9,780 bases of DNA from Micromonospora rhizosphaerae (GCF_900091465.1 NZ_FMHV01000001.1:1-9780); one strand, 5' to 3'; shown: positions 1 through 8,005, counted from the first letter of the stretch. The notes: a model not told the origin generated them from the letters alone. A program made the numbers and translations.

Positions 1-372
1 GCAGGCGTTCACCACGGCGAACTTCATCCGGCGGGCGGCCGTGCGATCACCCGGCAGCAGCGGGATGGACATCGGCGGCGCGTCGTCGACCGGCGACGTG
101 GGGGCCAGCGCCGGGCTGACCGGCACCACGGCCTCGACCTCGGCGCGGTCGAACCGGTCGCGGCCGTACCGGCGGCGCTGCCGGTCGGTGTAGCGGTGGT
201 CGGGCACGACCAGGTCGTTGCCGGGGACGGCGTCGACATCACGGCGACCCACCCGGACCAGCAGCACCTGGCGGGCAAACGTGCTGCTGCGGCGCAGCCG
301 GCCCGCCCAGCGACGCCCTGCGGGGCGCGGACTGTCAGTCGTACGACGCCGGCGCCATGGGGCTCTCGGCAC
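1..372 (-). CDS. Unrecognised protein, N-terminal 124 residues (3' end off the left edge)
   Basis: The product is not recognised. The frame is open from a GTG at 372 to the window edge, with strong G/C bias at third positions. A good ribosome binding site (GGAGGAAGC directly before GTG) fixes the start. The visible part begins with a very Arg-rich stretch (APWRRRRTTDS, then RWAGRLRRSS). It continues through FARQVLLVRVGRRDVDAVPG and a charged segment (DHRYTDRQRRRYGRDRFDR) to a Pro-rich piece ending PPMSIPLLPGD, then RRMKFAVVNAC at the edge. There is no signal peptide or membrane segment in this part. A longer open frame over 24-476 on the same strand is out of phase with this one and has poor codon use, so I treat it as a shadow. 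The gene is co-directional with the Nudix genes upstream but separated from them by about 270 bp, so it probably has its own promoter. Confidence 0.6.
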   Translation of the reverse strand, partial: MPRAPWRRRRTTDSPRPAGRRWAGRLRRSSTFARQVLLVRVGRRDVDAVPGNDLVVPDHRYTDRQRRRYGRDRFDRAEVEAVVPVSPALAPTSPVDDAPPMSIPLLPGDRTAARRMKFAVVNAC

Positions 373-493
373 GCTTCCTCCATCACCGGATCGGCTGACC
401 GCCACGAGGGCGGGTGTCCGGCTGTCTCGTGCCGGACCGCTTTCGGGCCCGGCAGCCGTTTGCGGAGTAACACCATTGCATAAGGGAACGGGG

Positions 494-522
494 CTTGGCG
501 ATAGCTGCCGGCGGTACTTATA
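494..522 (+). promoter_or_regulatory. Candidate orphan promoter facing right
   Basis: TTGGCG (494-499) and TTATAT (517-522) are separated by 17 bases, the spacing of a vegetative sigma-70-type promoter. It lies in the AT-rich island. No plus-strand gene follows, and transcription would run into a hairpin at 563-578. It could make a short RNA, or an antisense RNA against the 3' end of the Nudix-A gene, or it could be a chance match. This is sequence pattern only. Confidence 0.25.
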
Positions 523-562
523 TCTCCCTTAAACCGCGCGAACTGCCCTCATATTGCCATCT

Positions 563-578
563 CGGGCGTCATCGCCCG
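563..578. terminator. Hairpin, possible intrinsic terminator
   Basis: CGGGCG and CGCCCG form a perfect 6-bp stem around a TCAT loop. On the plus strand it is followed by TTTCCT, a short weak T-tract, so it would best end transcription coming from 529. On the minus strand it lies about 67 bases past the Nudix-A stop codon and could also end that transcript, although no T-tract follows in that direction. Confidence 0.4.
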
Positions 579-644
579 TTTCCTCCGCCAATCCCAAGTC
601 CCGACTGTACCGGAGGCGGCCCAGGTGGGCTCGACAAGTGGGCG

Positions 645-1570
645 CTACCACCCCGAGCGTCCGGTTGCCCGGGCCGCCACCTCGGTCATCCGCAGCCGGC
701 TGACCCGCTCCGGAGCGAACCAGGCCGCCCTGGCGGTGGAGCCGCCGGCGAGTTCGGTCACCACCGCCTCGGTGGGGGCGTCCACCCGGACCCGGTAGAT
801 CACCCGGACCGAGTGCCAGTCCAACGGCCGTCCCTCGGGACCGAGCGCGGCGGGGTTGTGCAGGTTGTCGACGGCCATCAGGTCGACCACCCGACCGAGC
901 TGGCCGGCCTCCTCGACCAGCTCCCGGAGCAGGCCTGCGGCCGGCTGCTCCCCGTGGTCGGTGCCGCCGCCGGGCAGGTGCCACCGCCCGGCCCCCGGGT
1001 AACCTCAGCGATCATGGTCAGCAGCACCCGGTCGGCCGGGTCGGTGACCAGCCCGTACGCGGCGAAGCGCTGGCGCCGGTCGGTGGCGGGCGGAGCGGCG
1101 TGCGCGGGCGGCAGGGCCCGGGGCAGGTCCCGCGGCAGGGGCGCCACCGGAAGCCCGAGCAGCTCGGCGGTGAACGGCATCAGCGGCACTCCCGCCGCCT
1201 CGTCAGGGGTGAACCAGCGCAGCTCGTCGCTGCCGCCGGCCGGCTCCGGGCGGAGCTCGCCTCCCCGCGCCTCGACGTCGAACACCAGCCGGTCGGTGTG
1301 CACGATGACACCGGCGTCCCGGAAGGTGGCCACGTCGGCCACGGCGTCCCGCACCCCGGTCACGCGGACGGCCAGCCCGGTCTCCTCGGCGAACTCACGC
1401 ACCACCGCGGCGGCGGGATGCTCGGCGTGCTTCAGCCCGCCGCCGGGCAGCTGCCACACTCCGGGGTACGGGCAGCCGGCGGATCCTCGGGCCAGAAGTA
1501 CCCGCCCGTCGGCGTCCCCCAGCACCCCGTACGCCCCGATCCGCCGCCGCTGCTCCACCAGCTCCCCCAA
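645..1570 (-). CDS. Double-Nudix hydrolase family protein A (one frameshift)
   Basis: It has two Nudix hydrolase domains in one chain of about 308 residues. Such proteins usually hydrolyse nucleoside diphosphates linked to another group; the substrate here is unknown. Domain 1 carries a complete Nudix box (G44-x5-E50-x7-R58 E59 F A E62 E63 T G L). Domain 2 carries GGTDHGEQPAAGLLRELVEE followed by AGQ. The frame breaks near 1003-1004. Adding one G to GAGGTTACC restores EGYPGAGRWHLPGGG, matching the paralogue at 1906-2853, and the repaired frame runs to the TAG at 645. I prefer the TTG start at 1570. It has a GGGAGG Shine-Dalgarno six bases upstream, and it makes the N-terminus align with the paralogue without gaps (I11 in both). 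An ATG at 1609 is in frame but lacks a Shine-Dalgarno. The break is most likely a sequencing error. Confidence 0.8.
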
Positions 1571-1610
1571 TTCCCGCCTCCCGGCCCGTCCGGTTACCCC
1601 GTCGATCATG

Positions 1611-1616
1611 AATTTA
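1611..1616 (-). promoter_or_regulatory. Candidate -10 element for Nudix-A
   Basis: On the minus strand the sequence reads TAAATT, in an AT-rich spot unusual for this window. Transcription would begin about 7 bases downstream, near 1604. That is inside the reading frame of the ATG at 1609, so it supports the downstream TTG start at 1570 with its GGGAGG ribosome binding site. No good -35 hexamer is visible 17-18 bases upstream. Confidence 0.3.
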
Positions 1617-1793
1617 TTGCCCGCGAGGGTGTGGTGACGTTCGGGCTCATCGGTTGAGGGCGATCGCTACCCGGGGGAGCAGGGGGGTTACCCGCGGCCT
1701 GGCGCGGCGTTGTCGACGGCCCGGCGGCCGCACCGCGTCCCTCGGACATCGCCGGGCGGTCGGGCCCGCGGGGACGTGTCCCTGAGGAGCAAT

Positions 1794-1868
1794 ATGCCTG
1801 AGCGCGCCTCGCTCAGCTCATCGCGCCCCGACGAGCGCACTCACCACTTGCCCCGCCCATCCGGGTAG
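1794..1868 (+). CDS. Possible 24-residue micro-ORF
   Basis: The ATG at 1794 is preceded by GAGGAG at good spacing. It opens a 24-codon frame (begins MPERASLSSSRPDE, ends LPRPSG) and stops at TAG. It overlaps the 7-bp hairpin at 1798-1816, so the start region could be folded. It has no recognisable homologue, and no downstream plus-strand gene is close enough for it to be a leader peptide; the next is pspC at 2998. A chance ORF is quite possible, since GGAG-like sequences are common in GC-rich DNA. Confidence 0.15.
   Translation: MPERASLSSSRPDERTHHLPRPSG
1798..1816. terminator. Hairpin downstream of Nudix-B
   Basis: CTGAGCG (1798-1804) and CGCTCAG (1810-1816) are perfect inverted repeats around a 5-base loop. 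It sits about 90 bases past the Nudix-B stop codon on the minus strand, a reasonable place for a terminator. No U-tract follows on either strand. In high-GC actinomycetes, hairpins without a U-tract are often proposed as terminators, but that is not proof. Confidence 0.35.
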
Positions 1869-1905
1869 CAACCTCATCATCTTGGAAGCGGCGGGAGGGC
1901 GCGGG

Positions 1906-2853
1906 TCAGGTGAGTTGGGCGGCCTGGACGGCTTCGGCGGTGACCTCGGTCAGGCGGTCGGTGGGGAGGGCGCCGAGCTCCTCCCGGCGGAACCAGCGGG
2001 CCTCGCAGGTGGAGCCGCCGACGTCGACGACCTTGGGCGGGGCGGGCTGGTCGACGATCACCCGGTAGAAGGCGCGGACCCCGTGCCAGTCGATCGGGTA
2101 GCCCTCGGGACCGAGTGAGGCGGCGTCCCGGTGGCTGGCCACGCCGAGCAGCTCAACCAGCCGGCCGTTCTGCCCGGTCTCCTCCACCAGCTCCCGGATC
2201 AGCGCCGCGCCCGGCTGCTCGCCGTAGTCGGTGCCGCCCCCCGGCAGGTGCCAGCAGCCGGCGCCCGGGTAGCCGTCGGAGACCCGGGTGAGCAGCACCC
2301 GGCCCTCCGGGTCGGTGACCACGGCGTACGCCGCGAAGCGCTGCGCCCGGTGCAGGCCGTCGGGCCCGGGCACCGCGTAGAAGGAGGGGAACTCGGGGAC
2401 CTCCTTCGGCACCACGTCGGCCGAGGAGGCGGGGAGACCCAGGGCGCGCGCGGCGAACGACCGCAGCGGCAGCTCCCGGGCCTCGTCGAGGCTGAACCAG
2501 CGGGCCAGGTCGGTCGGGCGGTCCACCCGGTCGGTCAGCGTCCCGCCCCGCACCGAGACCGTGTAGATCAGGCGGTCGGTGTGGATGGTGATGCCGCGCT
2601 CGGGCAGCGCCCGCATGTCGGCGAGGACGTCCCGGAGCCCGGCGACGGCGACCGAGAGCCCGGTCTCCGCCGCCGTCTCGCGGACGACGGTGTGGTTGGG
2701 GTCCTCGCCGTGGTCGACCGCCCCGCCGGGCAGGGACCACGCGCCAGGGGTGCCGGAGCGCTCAGATGCGTGGACCAGCAACACTCGGCCGTCTGGGTCA
2801 GCACAAACTGCGTATGCCGCGATCCTGCGGAGCGGCTCCAGCAAGGTGGTCAC
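1906..2853 (-). CDS. Double-Nudix hydrolase family protein B
   Basis: An intact paralogue of Nudix-A, 315 residues with two Nudix domains. Domain 2 (about 171-300) has a box G206-x5-E212-x7-R220 E221 L V E224 E225 T G Q and looks catalytically complete. Domain 1 (about 10-140) has R58 E59 T A A62 E63: the first glutamate of the EE pair, normally a metal ligand, is alanine, whereas Nudix-A has Glu at the same position. Domain 1 may therefore be weakened or serve another role. The GTG start at 2853 gives VTTLLEPLRRIAAY and has GGGGGAG 11 bases upstream. An open frame extends further upstream to 3255, but that part is antisense to pspC and non-coding in character. The domain order and high similarity to Nudix-A indicate duplication of a gene that was already a two-domain fusion. 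Substrate unknown. Confidence 0.85.
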   Translation of the reverse strand: MTTLLEPLRRIAAYAVCADPDGRVLLVHASERSGTPGAWSLPGGAVDHGEDPNHTVVRETAAETGLSVAVAGLRDVLADMRALPERGITIHTDRLIYTVSVRGGTLTDRVDRPTDLARWFSLDEARELPLRSFAARALGLPASSADVVPKEVPEFPSFYAVPGPDGLHRAQRFAAYAVVTDPEGRVLLTRVSDGYPGAGCWHLPGGGTDYGEQPGAALIRELVEETGQNGRLVELLGVASHRDAASLGPEGYPIDWHGVRAFYRVIVDQPAPPKVVDVGGSTCEARWFRREELGALPTDRLTEVTAEAVQAAQLT

Positions 2854-2893
2854 GGGTGAAAATTCTCCCCCGACCCGGTTACCGCCATCGAAA

Positions 2894-2913
2894 AGAGTCA
2901 GATTCCTGACACT
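2894..2913. promoter_or_regulatory. Dyad overlapping the Nudix-B promoter
   Basis: AGAGTCAG and CTGACACT form an inverted repeat around ATTC, pairing at 7 of 8 positions, with GTCAG/CTGAC perfect. It covers the predicted -10 (2909-2914) and start point (about 2902) of Nudix-B, where a repressor would block polymerase. It lies in the 144-bp space between Nudix-B and the divergent pspC, so it could affect both. No matching regulator is encoded in the window. Confidence 0.3.
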
Positions 2914-2939
2914 AGGCTGGCACCTCAGGGATCGTTCAG
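2909..2939 (-). promoter_or_regulatory. Candidate promoter of Nudix-B
   Basis: On the minus strand CTGAAC (2934-2939) and TAGTGT (2909-2914) resemble -35 and -10 elements with a 19-base spacer (18 if the -35 is read as TGAACG). Transcription would start near 2902 and give a leader of about 49 bases containing the GGGGGAG ribosome binding site before the GTG at 2853. Confidence 0.4.
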
Positions 2940-2997
2940 GGTAGGAGTCCGGGCGGTCACCGAGGTCGCCCGCCCGCCGGCGCGGGACCGTGGGGAC

Positions 2998-3411
2998 ATG
3001 ACCTTCACGAACGCCCCTCAGGCCCCGTACAAGCAGCTCCGGCGACCGGCCACCGACCGCATGGTGGCCGGGGTCGCCAGCGGCCTCGGCCGCTACCTCG
3101 GCGTCGACCCCACCCTGGTCCGGGTGGTCTTCGCCCTCGCCACCCTGGCCACCGGCGGGCTCGCCGCGCTGGCGTACCCGATCATGTGGTTCCTGATGCC
3201 GGAGGAGCCCGCGGGCGCCCCCGCCTGGCCGCACCCGGCGGGCGCCGCGCCGCACGGCTGGCCGACGCCGCCCGCGAGCCCGCCCCAGGCCGCCGGACCG
3301 GCCGCGCAGCCGTGGCCTACCGCGCCCGCCGGACCGGCGGCGGCGCCGGAGGCGGCGAGCACGCCGGAGCCGACGCCCCGGCCGCAGCCTCAGCCGCCGA
3401 CGGCCGGGTGA
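2998..3411 (+). CDS. PspC-domain membrane protein
   Basis: A 137-residue protein. Residues about 13-65 match the PspC (phage shock protein C) domain: KQLRRPATDRMVAGVASGLG, then RYLGVDPTLVRVVF, then a hydrophobic segment LATLATGGLAALAYPIMWFL ending at MPEE. That order is typical of the family. One amphipathic/hydrophobic helix and one membrane-spanning segment are visible. PspC proteins sit in the cytoplasmic membrane and are linked to envelope-stress responses. The remaining half (about 70-137) is almost all Ala, Pro and Gly with scattered Trp, and is probably disordered. The start ATG follows GTGGGGAC, a modest ribosome binding site; an in-frame ATG at 3061 would cut into the domain. It is divergent from Nudix-B and convergent with guaA, with only 7 bases between stop codons, so it is a single-gene unit. 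Confidence 0.85.
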   Translation: MTFTNAPQAPYKQLRRPATDRMVAGVASGLGRYLGVDPTLVRVVFALATLATGGLAALAYPIMWFLMPEEPAGAPAWPHPAGAAPHGWPTPPASPPQAAGPAAQPWPTAPAGPAAAPEAASTPEPTPRPQPQPPTAG

Positions 3412-3417
3412 GCCGGC

Positions 3418-4973
<1,556 letters not shown>

Positions 4974-5047
4974 GTGCAGAAAGCCTACCGACCGTGACGC
5001 CCCGCCCGGCCGTTGCCCGGGCGGTGTCCGCGCCGGTGTTGCGCGGC

Positions 5048-6738
5048 TCACCCCCGCAGTGCACCGGGGGCGTCCGCCGGGACCGCCGGGTGGCGCGGGG
5101 AGACCGGCTCCAACCGCCGGTACGCCTCGCCGAGCGGCGGCCGGGGATCCGGTTCGCCCTTGTTCGGCCAGAAGGCCATGGCCCGTTCCGCCTGGGCAGT
5201 GATGGTCAGCGAGGGGTTCACCCCGAGGTTCGCCGAGACTGCGGCGCCGTCCACCACGTGCAGCCCCGGGTGCCCGTAGACCCGGTGGTACGGGGTCGAT
5301 CACCCCGTCGTCGGCGGTGGCCCCGATCACCGCCCCACCGAGGATGTGCGCGGTCATCGGGATGTTGAACGGCTCGGTGAGCGCACCGCCGGGCGTACCG
5401 CCGATCTCATCGGCGAGCAACCGGACCGCCTGGTTGCCGGCGGGGATCCAGGTCGGGTTCGGCGCGCCGTGGCCCGGGCCGGAGACCAGCCGCCGGCCGA
5501 ACGGCCCCGCCGCCAGCGGGTGGTGAGCGAGTTGTCCGCCGACTGCATCACCAGGGCGATCACGGTCCGCTCGGACCAGCCGCGGACGGAGAGCATCCGG
5601 GCGGCCAGCCCGGGCTGCCGGAGGATGCTGCCCAGCCAGCGCCGGACCCGGTGTGGGCCGCCGTCCACCAGCAGCGACTGGAGCAGCCCCATCGCGTTCG
5701 AGCCCCGGCCGTAGCGGACCGGTTCGATGTGGGTCTGCGGGTCGGGGTGGAACGAGCTGGTGATCGCCACCCCTCGGTGAAGTCCAGCCCCGCTGCCGGG
5801 CCTGCTGCCGCGGCACCGACGCGCCGAGGATGGCCTCGGAGTTGGTCCGGGTCAGCTCGCCGAGCCGGGACGAGAGCCCGGGCAGCGCGCCGGTCGCCTT
5901 CATCTCGTGCAGCAGCCGCTGGGTGCCGAGCGCGCCGGCCGCGAAGACCACCTGGTCGGCGTGGATCACCTGGCGCCGCCTGCGCAACCAGGCGCCGGTG
6001 CGCTCGGTGTGCACCTCGTATCCGCCATCGGCCGCGGAGCGGACCACGGTGGCGGTGGTGAGCGGGTGGACCTGGACGTCGAGCCGCTCGGCCAGCCAGA
6101 GGTAGTTCTTGACCAGAGTGTTCTTCGCGCCGTGCCGACAGCCGGTCATGCACGACCGCAGTGCGTGCAGCCGGTGCGCGCCGGCCCGACGCCGCCGAAG
6201 TACGGGTCGGGCACCCGCTCTCCGGGACGGCCGATGTGCACGCCGACCGGGGTGGCGTGGAAGGTGTGCCCGACCCCATCCGCTCGGCCACCGTGCGCAT
6301 CGCCCGGTCCGCGCCGGTGGCGATCGGGTACGTGGTGACGCCGAGCATCCGCTTCGCCTGGTCGTAGTGCCGGGCCAGCTCGTCGCGCCAGTCGGTGATG
6401 CCCCGCCACTGCGGATCGGTGTAGAACGCGTCGAGCGGCTCGTAGAGGTGTTGGCGTAGACCAACGAGCCGCCGCCCACGCCCGCGCCGGAGAGCACCAT
6501 GACCCGCCGCCGGCCTTCCGGTCCGCCGAGCGGAGCAGCGTGATCCGCTGGAGGCCGTAGCAGCCCAGCTTGGGGCCCAGAGGAAGCGCCGCGCCCGCCA
6601 GGAGGTCTGCGGGAACTCGTCGTCGGCGAAGCGCCGGCCGGCCTCCAGCACGCCGACGGTGTAGCCCTTCTCCGCGAGCCGCAGCGCGGTGACGCTGCCG
6701 CCGAATCCTGACCCGATGACGACCACGTCGTACCGCAT
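5048..6738 (-). CDS. choD: ChoD-like GMC/cholesterol-oxidase-family flavoprotein (nine frameshifts)
   Basis: An FAD-dependent GMC-family oxidoreductase whose repaired sequence resembles M. tuberculosis ChoD (Rv3409c) over its whole length; the true substrate here is unknown. The repaired length is 565 residues. The FAD-binding motif is at the N-terminus ([11 protein letters not shown]9-G14), followed by [13 protein letters not shown]. Four cysteines (192, 195, 198, 202) lie in [18 protein letters not shown]. Near the C-terminus are [11 protein letters not shown] and [15 protein letters not shown], which carry the positions of the family's catalytic His and Asn (N509). Homology hops between frames at about 6572-6575, 6502-6513, 6447-6448, 6274-6277, 6156-6157, 5788-5791, 5770-5773 and 5503-5508 (one base missing at each) and 5292-5295 (one extra). 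The first three missing bases return reading to the original frame, as do the first six, which confirms the count. No in-frame stops or key-residue losses remain after repair, which argues for sequencing error over a pseudogene. Confidence 0.85.
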
Positions 6739-6745
6739 GAAGGCA

Positions 6746-6774
6746 TCATTACCGACCGGTAGCAGTCGCGCCAG
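6746..6774 (-). promoter_or_regulatory. Predicted leaderless promoter of choD
   Basis: On the minus strand CTGGCG (6769-6774), a 17-base spacer and TAATGA (6746-6751) place the -10 at -13 to -8 from the choD ATG at 6738. Transcription would therefore begin at or next to the start codon. The absence of any Shine-Dalgarno sequence before this ATG agrees with a leaderless transcript, which is common in actinobacteria. Confidence 0.4.
6750..6761. promoter_or_regulatory. Palindromic operator candidate in the choD promoter
   Basis: TACCGACCGGTA has perfect 5-bp arms around two bases. It covers the 3' part of the promoter spacer and the first two bases of the choD -10, a classic repressor position. 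The size and symmetry would suit a TetR-type regulator, but no regulator gene is present in the window and I cannot assign the motif to a known one. Confidence 0.35.
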
Positions 6775-6881
6775 CGGCAGTTTTCCGCGATCATGCAGGA
6801 CGCGCGACCGACCCGGAGCGCGCCGGGCCGCAACCTGAAGTGCCCGTCGGAGCGTGTCCAGATACGGGGAAGGGGGCACCG

Positions 6882-7995
6882 ATGCCCAGGTGCACGAACG
6901 GCACGTCGACGCTGGCCGCTGGGGCTGGCGGCCCTGCTCACGGTGCTCCTGGTCGCCTCCGGCGCGGTGGTGGTCGGCAAGTTGCTCTCCCGGTCCGCGC
7001 CCGCCCCCGGCCCGGTCGCCGGCTCGGCCACCCCGGCGCCGGAGACGAGTGCCCCGGCCAGCCCCACCCCGCCGCCCGGCGCCGACATCACCGGGCCGCT
7101 GAACTTCCTCATCGTCGGGGTGGACACCCGGGTCACCGTGCCGGGCTGGGAGCCGCACGCCGACGCGGTGATGGTCATGCACGTGGAGCCGGGGCTGAAG
7201 CGGGCGTACCTCTTTTCCCTCCCCCGCGACCTGGTGGTCGACATCCCGGCCTACCCGAAGTCCGGTTACCGGGGCGGCCGGACCAAGCTCACCCATGCGA
7301 TGAGCTACGGCAGCCGGGTGCCCGGCGACAAGGCCCACCCGAGCACCGCCCAGGGTTACGAGCTGCTGCGCATCACGGTCAGCCGGTACACCGGGCTGCG
7401 CATCGACGCCGGCGCGGTGCTCACCTTCTTCGGCTTCGACCGGCTGATCGACGCCCTGGGCGGGGTGGACCTCTACATCGACCAGCGGGTCGCCTCGATC
7501 CACCGGCGCCCCGACGGGCAGTACCGGCAGCACACCGCCGGCGGGTACGTCGGACCGCAGATGGTCTACGAGAAGGGCACCCGCCACCTCAACGGCTGGC
7601 AGGCGCGGGACTACGCCCGGCAGCGCTACATCGCCGGGGGTGACTACGCGCGGCAGCGTCACCAGCAGCAGCTGATCCGGGCGCTGGTCCGCAAGATCCT
7701 CGACCAGGGGCTGGCCCGGGACCCGGACCGGGTCCAGCAGGTGGTCCGCGCCCTCGGCAAGACCATGGTGTACGCCGGTGGCGGCACCCGGCTGATCGAC
7801 TTCGCGTACGCCCTCGGCGGGATGCCCGCAAACGGTCTGGTCCTGGTCGGCCTCCCCGGCAGCGGGGTGGGCAAGGACGGCGCCTACCGCGGCGAACAAC
7901 TCCGCCCGGTCGCCCGCCAGTTCTTCACCGAACTCCGCGCCGGCCGCGCCGAGGCGTTCCTCTCCAGCCACCCGACCCTGCGCGTCAAGACCTGA
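6882..7995 (+). CDS. LCP (LytR-CpsA-Psr) family cell-wall glycopolymer transferase (probable start frameshift)
   Basis: LCP proteins transfer lipid-linked glycopolymers onto peptidoglycan outside the membrane. After repair it has about 370 residues: a short basic N-terminus ([12 protein letters not shown]), one membrane anchor (about 11-34), a Pro/Ala/Ser linker (about 36-68), then the LCP domain. Characteristic pieces are [10 protein letters not shown] (D81, R83), [10 protein letters not shown] (D94), [12 protein letters not shown] (R115, D116), [19 protein letters not shown] and a C-terminal block with [14 protein letters not shown]. The domain frame is open back to an ATG at 6793, but that start has no ribosome binding site. 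The ATG at 6882 has an excellent one (GAAGGGGG, five bases before) yet is one base out of phase. Removing one C from the CCC at 6885-6887 joins it to ARTARRRW, so I start the gene there. It is divergent from choD and convergent with the M1 peptidase. Confidence 0.85.
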
Positions 7996-8005
7996 CCGAG
8001 GTCAG
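7992..8005. terminator. Palindrome holding both convergent stop codons
   Basis: CTGACC, GA, GGTCAG is a perfect 6-bp inverted repeat. The TGA of lcp (7993-7995) and the TGA of the opposing M1 gene (8002-8004, complement strand) occupy mirror-image positions in the two arms. With only 6 bases between the genes there is no room for a separate terminator. The hairpin is short and has no T-tract, so termination here is a guess. Confidence 0.3.

Larger units (their letters stand above)
373..644. other. Intergenic region with AT-rich island
   Basis: There is no coding frame with actinomycete-type codon use on either strand. Positions about 465-560 are clearly richer in A/T than the rest of the window. 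They contain an inverted repeat (TAAGGGA at 481-487, TCCCTTA at 525-531), a promoter-like pair facing right, and a compact hairpin at 563-578. The region must also hold the promoter of the leftward gene at 372. Candidate -10 sequences on the minus strand (TATAAG near 518-523, TATGCA near 476-481) lack a convincing -35, so I do not call one. Confidence 0.5.
1571..1905. other. Intergenic region between the two double-Nudix genes
   Basis: This is about 330 bases between the preferred start of Nudix-A and the stop of Nudix-B. It holds the Nudix-A leader and candidate -10, two G-runs around 1672-1687 flanked by repeated TACCCG, a hairpin at 1798-1816 and a very short plus-strand ORF at 1794-1868. 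No longer coding frame with convincing codon use was seen. Confidence 0.5.

Noticed and set aside
24..476. 150-codon minus-strand frame at the left edge
   Set aside because: It is out of phase with the GTG 372 frame, which has a strong ribosome binding site and better codon use.
495..1637. 380-codon plus-strand open frame
   Set aside because: It is antisense to the Nudix-A gene, whose minus-strand frame has complete Nudix motifs.
1666..1700. G-runs possibly forming a G-quadruplex
   Set aside because: Only two long G-runs occur close together; four are needed, and G-runs are common at this GC content.
3196..3408. Ala/Pro-rich tail of PspC protein as a tandem repeat
   Set aside because: The segment is compositionally biased but has no regular repeat unit.
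5048..6738. choD as a genuine pseudogene
   Set aside because: Motifs and overall similarity are undamaged except for single-base indels at G/C runs, and the same kind of indel hits essential guaA. Not excluded without reads.
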